Of a DNA stretch of 34,231 nucleotides, positions 9,403-18,200 are shown one piece after another. The notes under the pieces were generated by a model. That model was not told the DNA's origin. It did no database searches and saw only the letters and a program-made list of their open reading frames with translations. Both the position numbers and the translations under genes were made by a program. The first letter of the stretch is position 1. Each line of letters starts with the position of its first letter. Location: assembly GCA_011524975.1 (NCBI GenBank), contig WTJD01000212.1:1-34231 (forward strand), written 5' to 3'. This DNA comes from Lysobacterales bacterium. Lineage in GTDB: Bacteria > Pseudomonadota > Gammaproteobacteria > Xanthomonadales > SZUA-36.

Positions 9403-9976
9403 GACCGCCAACGCCATGCAGGTGTTCGACACCCACACCGAGGCGCGAGACGGCTTTTTCCCAGCGATCCTTCAAGGGCAAATCGAAGACGATGCCGCTG
9501 TCGACCGGAACGGACAGCCAGGCGTTTTCCCGCATTTCGGACTCCAGCTGGCCGTCGCCCCAGCCGGCATATCCAAGGGCAACCACGAATCGGCTGGGGC
9601 CTGCTCCGCGGGCAATCGCCGCCAGGATATCCCGTGATGTCGTGACCATGATTTCATCACTGATGGCCAGGCTGGATTCGAACCCCTCCAGCGGCGTGTG
9701 GACCACAAACCCACGGTCGTGACTGACAGGGCCGCCCTCCAGCACGGGCGTGTCCTTCACCGCCGTATCTTCACAGCTGATATCCAGCTGCTCGAGAATT
9801 TCGCCCAGCGTGAACTGGGACCTGCGGTTGAGCGTAATACCGATGGCGCCTTCTTCGCTGTGCTGACAAACGAGCGTGACCGTGCGGGCAAAATTCGGGT
9901 CCATCATGGCCGGCATGGCAATCAGCAACTGCCGATCCAGGTAACCGTCAAGGGTCTTGGAGTTGTCTGCGTTCAT
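9395..9976 (-). CDS. algH: YqgE/AlgH family protein
   Basis: LDRQLLIAMPAMMDPNFARTVTLVCQHSEEGAIGITLNRRSQFTLGEILEQL, VLEGGPVSHDRGFVVHT, ALGYAGWGDGQLESEMRENAWL. Confidence 0.95.
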   Translation of the reverse strand: MNADNSKTLDGYLDRQLLIAMPAMMDPNFARTVTLVCQHSEEGAIGITLNRRSQFTLGEILEQLDISCEDTAVKDTPVLEGGPVSHDRGFVVHTPLEGFESSLAISDEIMVTTSRDILAAIARGAGPSRFVVALGYAGWGDGQLESEMRENAWLSVPVDSGIVFDLPLKDRWEKAVSRLGVGVEHLHGVGGHA

Positions 9977-10039
9977 ACCCAGAATCTGGATGCTGACACA
10001 ACGCAAGTCAAGTTGGTGGGTCAAGCCACCCGGGCACAT

Positions 10040-10891
10040 TCACTCGAATCGGTGGCCGGTGGAGAATTTCCAGGTGCGTGTGATGTGGAGCACGTCGACC
10101 TTGGAGCGAATGTCAGGAGGGAGCGGAGCAAAAGGTGAGGCCAGGAGGACGATACTCAGGGCGGCCTCGTCCAGCTCCGGCATCCCGGAACTGCGGCGGA
10201 TATCAATGCTCTCGACGCTGCCGTCAGGGTTGATACCAACGGTTATGAGAAGATCCCCGACCAGTCGCCGGCGCCTTATCTCTGTCGGGTAATTCAGGTT
10301 GCCCACGCGCTCAACCTTGCTGACCCATGCCTGCATGTAGCTGGCGAACTCGTATTCCCGGGTGTTGGCGGAGATAAAACGTCGTCGTTTCAGACGCGAC
10401 TCGAACGCCCGCTCCCGCTCCAGCCGGGCCTGGAGCTCAGCGATTTCCATCCGCTGCCTCATCAACTCGGCCACGCTGGGCAGTTCAACCGGCGGCTGCT
10501 CGATATCGGTTTCATCGGGGACCACTTGCTGCGCACCATCGGTGACCAACTGCTCCCGGGTGTCTGGCGTTTGCTCCGCCGCGAGCGGCTCCGCCGTTGC
10601 AGGCATCAAGCCGGCGCCCTCGCTGGGCACCACGCTGGAAATCTCCTGGGTGGGGCGCTCGGCGTCCACCGCGTCTCCGCCTCCTTTCTGATTCGCCTGC
10701 GCCAGAAAGTCGATGTCCTCGGGCGCTTCTTCCGAGCTGAAATTAACCAGGACGACATCCAGCGAGTCTTCCGCCTCGTCCAGCGCTCCAATCTCCAGGA
10801 TGAAACCCAAACCGAGCACCAGGGCCGCGTGAATCCCCATAGCGAGGACCAGGCTGACGGCCAGGCGATCATTGATACCGGAGTGCCGCAC
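10040..10891 (-). CDS. TonB family energy transducer (TonB C-terminal domain)
   Basis: N-terminal TM segment, acidic/Gln-rich middle, C-terminal YMQAWVSKVERVGNLNYPTEIRRRRLVGDLLITVGINPDGSVESIDIRRSSGMPELDEAAL. Confidence 0.9.
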   Translation of the reverse strand: MRHSGINDRLAVSLVLAMGIHAALVLGLGFILEIGALDEAEDSLDVVLVNFSSEEAPEDIDFLAQANQKGGGDAVDAERPTQEISSVVPSEGAGLMPATAEPLAAEQTPDTREQLVTDGAQQVVPDETDIEQPPVELPSVAELMRQRMEIAELQARLERERAFESRLKRRRFISANTREYEFASYMQAWVSKVERVGNLNYPTEIRRRRLVGDLLITVGINPDGSVESIDIRRSSGMPELDEAALSIVLLASPFAPLPPDIRSKVDVLHITRTWKFSTGHRFE

Positions 10892-11889
10892 TACCGCTGA
10901 CCCAGCCTCCCTTCAGCCACATCGAACAATTGCCCGGCGATATTGAGCCCGTACTCGGCGTCGAGTTCCCGGATACAGGTCGGGCTGGTCACGTTGACCT
11001 CCGAGAGCCAGTCACCAATGACATCGAGGCCCGCGAAAAGGATGCCGCGCCGGTTGAGCTCCGGAGCCACCTGGCTGACGATCCACCGGTCGCGCTCACT
11101 CAGCGGCACACCCTTACCTGTGCCGCCCTTGGCCAGATTGCCCCGAAAATCGCCCGGCCCCGGGTAGCGCGCCAGTGCGTAGGGCACAGGTTCCCCGCCG
11201 ACCAACAAGATGCGTTTGTCGCCCTCGCTGATCTCGGGGATATAGCGCTGCACCATCACCAGCTGCTCATCTTGCGGGGTCATGCTCTCCAGGATGACAT
11301 TCAGGTTGGGATCATCCGGCCTGAGCTGGTAAATCGACTCGCCCCCCATGCCATCGAGCGGTTTGACAACACTCAGACCGTGCTCTTCGACAAAACGCCT
11401 GATGCGGCTGGCCGCTCGGGTGATGACCACCGGCACGCAACATTGCGGGAACAGGCTGATGAAGAACTTTTCGTTGGCATCGCGCAAGCTCTGAGGCCGA
11501 TTGATGACCAGGGCGCCCTCTCGCTCAGCCAGGTCCAGGATGTAAGTCAAATAGACATAGTCCATGTCAAAAGGCGGATCGCGACGCATCAGTATGATGT
11601 CCAGGTCGCCCAGGGGACGCCGCTCTGGCTGTCCCAGCCGATACCAGTCAGCCGCGTCGTCTTCGACCTCGATGGCGCGCATACTGGCCACGGGCACGCC
11701 ATCTTCCACCATCAGATCGCCCGGCTCCATGTACAGCAGCTCATGCTGCCGACGCTGCGATTCCAGCATCATGGCAAAAGTCGAATCCTTTTTGATATCA
11801 ATGCCGGAGACCGGGTCCATGACCACGCCTGTTTTCAGCGGCTGGCCGGAATCATGCTTGCCCATGGTCTGCTCCATCAAAAGTCTCAT
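10891..11889 (-). CDS. gshB: Glutathione synthetase
   Basis: GVVMDPVSGIDIKKDSTFAMMLESQRRQHELLYMEPGDL, LMRRDPPFDMDYVYLTYILDLAE, VVKPLDGMGGESIYQL. True start may be an internal Met. Confidence 0.96.
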   Translation of the reverse strand: MRLLMEQTMGKHDSGQPLKTGVVMDPVSGIDIKKDSTFAMMLESQRRQHELLYMEPGDLMVEDGVPVASMRAIEVEDDAADWYRLGQPERRPLGDLDIILMRRDPPFDMDYVYLTYILDLAEREGALVINRPQSLRDANEKFFISLFPQCCVPVVITRAASRIRRFVEEHGLSVVKPLDGMGGESIYQLRPDDPNLNVILESMTPQDEQLVMVQRYIPEISEGDKRILLVGGEPVPYALARYPGPGDFRGNLAKGGTGKGVPLSERDRWIVSQVAPELNRRGILFAGLDVIGDWLSEVNVTSPTCIRELDAEYGLNIAGQLFDVAEGRLGQR

Positions 11890-12100
11890 TATCCTGTCCC
11901 CCGCGTTCGGGTTCCAGAGTTGTCAGCGTCCACGCGTCGGGGTCAGGCACGCCCAGATGAACATTTAAGTAATGATGCCGCGGGATCTGGTATCCCTTTC
12001 AACCTCACGGTAGACTGGCTTTCGACAAACGGCTCATCTCGTTTTTGAGCCTGATTGTGCCGGGGGAAAGGATTTCTACACCAGCATACAGGGAAGAAAA

Positions 12101-12511
12101 ATGAACGAAACCAAGAGCGAATCAACCGCCCATCCACACACGGACGACGATCGGTGCATACTGCTGGTTGACGACAGCGCGACGATAAGAAGGTCTGCTG
12201 AATCAATGCTGACCAATGAAGGCTTCAACGTGGTCACCGCAGAGAACGGCTTTGAAGCACTGTCCAAAATTGCCCGTCACAAACCAGACCTGGTGTTTGT
12301 CGACATCATGATGCCCCGGCTTGACGGCTATCAGACCACGGCCATCATCAAGAACAACGAAGACTATCGCTCAACCCCCGTGGTCATGTTGACCAGCAAG
12401 GACGGGCTGTTCGACAAGGCCAGAGGGCGCGTGGTGGGGTCAGATCACTACCTGACCAAACCTTTCACCCGGGAAGAACTGCTGGCAGCCATCCAGCAGA
12501 ACGTCAACTGA
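12101..12511 (+). CDS. pilG: PilG-like response regulator (twitching-motility Chp system)
   Basis: CILLVDDSATIRRSAESMLTNEGFNVVTAENGFEAL...DLVFVDIMMPRLDGYQTTAIIKNN...PVVMLTSKDGLFDKARGRVVGSDHYLTKPF. Next to gshB, as in known gshB-pilG loci. Confidence 0.92.
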   Translation: MNETKSESTAHPHTDDDRCILLVDDSATIRRSAESMLTNEGFNVVTAENGFEALSKIARHKPDLVFVDIMMPRLDGYQTTAIIKNNEDYRSTPVVMLTSKDGLFDKARGRVVGSDHYLTKPFTREELLAAIQQNVN

Positions 12512-12576
12512 GTGAGGCAACGGTTCAATAAACCGCCGGGATGGGTGGATGCGTGGGCGTCCAGAAAGTGGGCAAC

Positions 12577-13110
12577 ATGAATCCGGCGTTTGCCAAACTG
12601 CTCGAGTACCAGGAAAAGGCCGCCACATTTGAGCCCGGCAAAGGCGGCAGTTCCCAGGCCATGGGCGAGATCACCGGCGTCATTTTTACGCTGGGAGACC
12701 ATCACCTCACCTGCAGTGTAGAGCAGGTCCACGAGTTTTTGCCTCTGCCGGCATACACCCCTGTTCCAGGCACCAAGACCTGGATTCTCGGGCTGGCGAA
12801 TGTCAGGGGCGACCTGGTGACCATTGTGGATCTGGGCTGGTTCTTGCTGGGAGCCCGCACAAAGGTGACGGTGCGATCCCGCCTGCTGCTCGCCAGCCTC
12901 AGGGGCCGCCCCGTAGGCCTGCTGGTGGACGAGGTTTTCGGGCAACGAAACTTTGTCGAAACCGACGCGCACCCGGCGGGCCTGGGATCTTCCTCCCCGC
13001 TGCATGGTTACGTCATGAGACAGCTCAGAGCAGGGTCTGAGAGCTGGCAGGAACTCGATCTCGACATCCTCTTTACCACCGCGGACTTCCTCAATGGCGC
13101 AGCCATGTGA
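12577..13110 (+). CDS. pilI: CheW-domain protein PilI
   Basis: NPAFAKLLEYQEKAATF...VIFTLGDHHLTCSVEQVHEFLPLPAYTPVPGTKTWILGLANVRGDLVTIVDLGWFL. Start could also be 12541. Confidence 0.87.
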   Translation: MNPAFAKLLEYQEKAATFEPGKGGSSQAMGEITGVIFTLGDHHLTCSVEQVHEFLPLPAYTPVPGTKTWILGLANVRGDLVTIVDLGWFLLGARTKVTVRSRLLLASLRGRPVGLLVDEVFGQRNFVETDAHPAGLGSSSPLHGYVMRQLRAGSESWQELDLDILFTTADFLNGAAM

Positions 13111-13128
13111 ACCCTTCCAGGCAAAATC

Positions 13129-15183
13129 ATGAATAAACCGGAAAGCACCACCCAACCCCGCAAGACGCTGAGCCTGTTCGCGCTGACCGGGCTGCTGATG
13201 ATCAGCCTCGCGTTTGTTGGCGCTAATTTCTACCTGTTGGCCAGTACGTCGCAGCATGAGCAGGGATGGGTGCGCCTCGCCAACGAGGTTCAGGTCTCAT
13301 CCCAGCAGCTTTCCAAATCCGCCGGCGAAGCCGCCGTGGGTAACATGCTGGCTTTCACGGAACTGAGAGAAAGTCACGAACGCATCACCCGCTCCATGCA
13401 GACGCTTGGAAACGGCTCGCCGTTGAGCGGACTTCCGCCCATCGGCGGGCCCATGCGTGAATATTACGATCAGCTGAACATGACCTGGCGCCGGCTGGAC
13501 CAAAACACCCAGCGCATCGTCGAGCGAGAACCCCTCGTGGCCGCGCTGACTGAGGCAGCCTCGGCTTTCTCGCAGTCTGTGCCCGCATTCGCGCGGGAGG
13601 CGGAGACCGCGGTAGAAGCGCTGATTTCCAGCGGCGCTCCCGCGCGGCAGGTGGCCGCGGCCAGCGAACAGCCCACCCATGCAGAACGGATGCTGCGCCA
13701 GGTCGCTGACATCCGCAGGGGCGGGGCCGGCGCCATCGAGGCAGCCAAGATGCTGGAGGGTGAAATGCAGGCCCTCAACGAATCCCTGCGCGCCCTGTTG
13801 AGAGGCAACAGCTCGATGGGCATCCAGCGCGTAACCGATTCGCGGGCCCAGCGCGCGCTCAATCGAATGTCCACCAGTTACGAACAATCCGGCGAGCAAC
13901 TGCAAACCATCCTGGACTCATCCACCGCCTTGTTCGAGGTGCGAGGCGCGGCCGATGCGATTTTCCAGGAAAGCGGCATTGTCTACCGCAAGTCCGGGGA
14001 TTTGGCCTCATCCATCACCCAATGGCCGGAATCACGGCAATGGCCGTCCCTGCGCAACGGGCTCATCGGCATGGCGTTTTTGTTTGTTGTCGTTGCGCTG
14101 CTGGTGCGATCCGCCATTTTCTCGGAACGGCACAGGGCGGCCGAGGCGACACAGCGGGATCGCCAGAACCGGAATGCCATCGACCAACTGCTGACCGAAC
14201 TCGGCTCCCTTGCCGAAGGAGACCTGACGGTTGAAGCCACAGTCAACCAAGAGGTCACCAGCGACATCGCGGAATCCGTCAATTACGCTGTCTATCGGCT
14301 GAGAGAGATTGTCACCGGCATCAACCAGACAGCACACGCGGTTTCCAGCAACGCCGAGTCGACCCGAACGGCGGCCGCAGAACTGGCAGAGGCGGCCGCG
14401 CAACAGGCCGCCCAGGTCGATGAGGCCACCGATGACGTCAACAACATGGCCGAAGCCTTCGATTCCATGGCCACCCGGTCCAGCGATTCCAGCGAGGTTG
14501 CCAAGCAGTCGGTTGACATCGCGCACAGCGGCGCGGAAAAAGTTCGGGAGACCATTGCCGGCATGGATCACATCAGAAACCAGATCCAGGAAACCTCAAA
14601 ACGCATCAAGCGCCTGGGCGAGTCCTCACAGGAAATCGGCACCATCGTCGGCCTGATCAACGGGATCGCGGAGCAGACCAATGTCCTGGCGCTGAACGCT
14701 GCCATACAGGCCGCCTCCGCCGGCGGCGCCGGCAAAGGCTTCGCCATGGTCGCCGATGAAGTCCAGGAATTGGCGGAAAGCGCGACCCAGGCCACGCGCC
14801 GCATCGAGTCGCTGGTCCAAACCATCCAGGCGGATACGGCGGAAGCCGTGCACTCCATGGAAGACACCACTTCAGAGGTCGTGCGCGGCGCCAACCTCGC
14901 AGAAGACGCCGGCCAGGCGCTGCAGAAAATTGAAGCCTCATCGAACGATCTTTCCAAACTGATCCAGGACATCGCCTCTGAAGCGAAATCCCAGACGGAG
15001 TCCACGACCAGGCTGGCCGAGTTGATGCAGGCGGTGCGCGAAGTATCGGTGCACAATTCGAGCACCAGTAAAGACACCGCGCAAACCATAGAGGAACTGG
15101 CCGAACTCGTTTCCCAGCTGGGCGAATCGGTCAGTGATTTCAAGCTGCCAAAGACGAACCGGCGCAAGCCCGACACCGACTGA
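13129..15183 (+). CDS. pilJ: Methyl-accepting chemotaxis protein PilJ
   Basis: Two TM segments, HAMP-like region, and signalling hairpin GLINGIAEQTNVLALNAAIQAASAGGAGKGFAMVADEVQELAE. Position between pilI and chpA. Confidence 0.93.
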   Translation: MNKPESTTQPRKTLSLFALTGLLMISLAFVGANFYLLASTSQHEQGWVRLANEVQVSSQQLSKSAGEAAVGNMLAFTELRESHERITRSMQTLGNGSPLSGLPPIGGPMREYYDQLNMTWRRLDQNTQRIVEREPLVAALTEAASAFSQSVPAFAREAETAVEALISSGAPARQVAAASEQPTHAERMLRQVADIRRGGAGAIEAAKMLEGEMQALNESLRALLRGNSSMGIQRVTDSRAQRALNRMSTSYEQSGEQLQTILDSSTALFEVRGAADAIFQESGIVYRKSGDLASSITQWPESRQWPSLRNGLIGMAFLFVVVALLVRSAIFSERHRAAEATQRDRQNRNAIDQLLTELGSLAEGDLTVEATVNQEVTSDIAESVNYAVYRLREIVTGINQTAHAVSSNAESTRTAAAELAEAAAQQAAQVDEATDDVNNMAEAFDSMATRSSDSSEVAKQSVDIAHSGAEKVRETIAGMDHIRNQIQETSKRIKRLGESSQEIGTIVGLINGIAEQTNVLALNAAIQAASAGGAGKGFAMVADEVQELAESATQATRRIESLVQTIQADTAEAVHSMEDTTSEVVRGANLAEDAGQALQKIEASSNDLSKLIQDIASEAKSQTESTTRLAELMQAVREVSVHNSSTSKDTAQTIEELAELVSQLGESVSDFKLPKTNRRKPDTD

Positions 15184-15231
15184 CGCCATGGGACGCCGCA
15201 TCCACGCCCAATCAGCCCGGGATCTTGATCA

Positions 15232-18200
15232 TTGAGCCGGGCCACGCATAAACCGGTCACCGCCCTGGGTTGGGTCAGGGAAGACATGGACAGGATGCTG
15301 GTCCAGTTGCGGTCTCAGTTCGAACACCTGGCCAGCGTGCCCGGCATTCGCTCTGAAGCGATTTCCGACGCGGTCACCAGGTTGGAAGACCTGGCGCTCA
15401 CCTTTCATGTAATTCGACTCGGCGGCGCGGCACTGCTGGCGGACGAAATGGTCAGCCTCGGCCAGGCCCTGGTAAAAACGGATCGTCCAGACCGAAAAAC
15501 CAAGGGCTTTGAGGCATTGATGAATGCGATCGTCATCCTGCCCTCATACCTTGATCGTCTCCAGGCCGGCCACCACGACCTTCCGCTGTTACTGATGCCG
15601 GCAGTGAATGACATGCGAGCAGTCGTGAAAAAACCCGCTTTACAGGAAGGAGCCCTGTTTGCGCCCAGCCTCGATGTCGAGTTGCCCGAACCGATCTCGG
15701 ATGAAGGCAGCACGGCCAGTGAGGAGTCGCTGCGGGATGCCGCCCAGCGGGTCAAAATCCAGTATGAACAAACCCTGCTGGACTGGCTCAATGAACAAGA
15801 AAACCTCGAGCTTCTCGCCCCCATACAGGCGATCTGCGAGACGCTGCTGCGCCAGCTGCAGAGAACGGACCTGGTCAGAACCTGGTGGATCGCGGGAGAA
15901 ATGCTTCAGGGTGTGATGGACAAACGCATCGCTAACGACACGCATTTGCGCCGGTTGCTGGCTCGTCTTCACCTGAATCTGAAAAGCCTGGGAGAGGAAG
16001 GTGAGGCCGCAGTCAGTGCGGGGTCTGCCGACACACTCAGCCAGTCCATGCTGTATTCAATCGCACTGGCCAAACCAGGCCACCGAGAGCTGGATCGCGT
16101 GCGCAAGCTTTTCAGGCTCAAGGATCAGATGCCTGACCAGCAGCAGCTGCTGCAGGCGCAGGCCACCGTCAGCGGTCAGGACCGGGGCATGTACGAGGCG
16201 CTTGGATCGGCCATCAGCGATGAACTGACGCTCATCAAGGACCTGCTCGACCTGGAGTTGCGTTCCGACCAGGCCGGCTCGGAACATGGCCAGCGGATTT
16301 GCGAGGCTTTGTTGCGTACGCAGGATACGCTGAAGATGCTGGGCATGAGCGACACCTCCGATGAGGTTGCCACGCTGTTGTCCGATTTCGAACAGGCGGC
16401 CGAAGGCGGTGGGGAAACGCGAGAACCCGCCTTGATGGGGGTCGCGGAGCGCCTGCTGGCCGTAGAATCGGCTGTCAGCGCGCACATCGCCAGGCTGGGC
16501 CAGCCCGCGGCCGAGGCCGACCAGGAAACCCTGACCGGCATGCCGTACCACGAGTTCCGCGGCGTTCTGCAACAGCTTCTGAATCAGATACTGCATAACA
16601 TTCACCACTGCCAGGAAACCGTGAAGAAGCGGCTGGAGGGAGACCATCAAGCCGATCCGGAGGATGTCCTGCTGGAGGTAGCTGGCGCGCTGGAACTGAT
16701 GGGAGACAAGGAGGCGACCGACCTGACCCAACAGCTCATCAGCCGCACTCGCTCCTTGCTGGGCCAGGTCTACTCCGAGGAAGCCCTTCCCGCGCAGAAA
16801 CTCGAACACTACACCGACGCGGTGGCCGCGCTCGAGCTTTACCTGGCCGCGCGCCGGGACCAGCAGGATGCCCGGCATTTTGTGGGCGTTCTCCAGGATC
16901 GCCTGGAACAGCTGGCAGCAGAGACGGAAGGCGAGCGGGGTGAGGCGCCTGAAGCCGACCCATCACCGGCCGCGGGAGACCCGGCCTCAGAAATGCCTGC
17001 CGATACACAGGCCATCGAACCGGGGCCGGACGAGCCGGCAGCGGCTGGCGATGATGGCATTTCGGATGACGCGGTGGTGCTCGATGATGAACTGCTCGAA
17101 GTTTTTCTCGAGGAGTACGAGGATGTCTTCGATACGCTGCAGGAATTCCTGCCCCAGTGGGTAACGAGCCCGGACAACGTCAACCTTCTCACCGAGGTGA
17201 GACGCTGTTTTCATACGCTCAAGGGCAGCGGCCGAATGGTCGGGGCTTTCGAATTGGGCGATTTCTGCTGGCATATCGAGGATATGCTCAACGCCCTCAT
17301 TGAATCCCGCATCGCCGCAATGTCCGATGCGGTGCTGACCGTTCGCCTGGCCCAGGCCACTCTACCCGCCCTGAAACAGCGCCTGATGAATCAGTCAACC
17401 GGCGTCACCCATGAAGTGATCGAATTACTGGGCCAGCATGCCAAACAGATCACCGCCGGCAAGGCCCCGGACTGGGCCGGCCTGCATGCACGGCTGCCCG
17501 GATTCCTGGCGGGAATGCTTCCTGAGCAACTGGCCACTGCCCCTGCCCCCGTTGAGATCGCCGAGACCTCAGAGGAGCAGGAGCTGAACGCGACCATGCG
17601 CGAGGAACTGCAGCTGAACCTCGGCAAGGTCGAGTCTTTGCTGGATTCGGTGTCTCTGGATCGAAACACCCTTGCCAGCGAAGACCAGACGCGCGCGGCC
17701 CACTCGATCGCGGGGGTGCTGGCCATGGCGCCACAGGGCCGGGATCTCGAGATCGCCCAGGCGCTGGAGGCCGCGCTCGAAACCCAGCGTGAACGGCTGG
17801 CGCCATTCAACAACGAGGCGCTATGGTCCCTGGGCAGTTGCTTCGCTTTCCTGCAGGCAAGGCTGGAGCAACTGGAAGGCGATACCGATGTTGAATTCCC
17901 CGAAGAGGAGGAGACCGTACTGGCGCAGCTCGCCGCTTTGAAAGACTGGTTCGAACAGGCCGAGCCGATGGAGCGGCCGGTGACGGAAGAGACACCCGAA
18001 CCGGAGCCGCCACAGGAGCAGGAGGCGGCGAGCGAGTCACCGGCGGCTGCAGATGAACAACCCGATGTCGCCGCCAGCACGGAATCTGACGCGGCGGAAA
18101 CCTTTGAACCTGCCGATGACGATGACGACTTCCATGATGAGATCGTCAGCATCTTTCTCGATGAGGCCAGGGAGGTGTTGGGCCGATGCGATTCGCTGCT

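Noticed and set aside
12031-12051. GGCTCA-N9-TGAGCC hairpin upstream of pilG
   Set aside because: Only 6 bp with a 9-nt loop and no U-tract or clear promoter context; too weak to claim.
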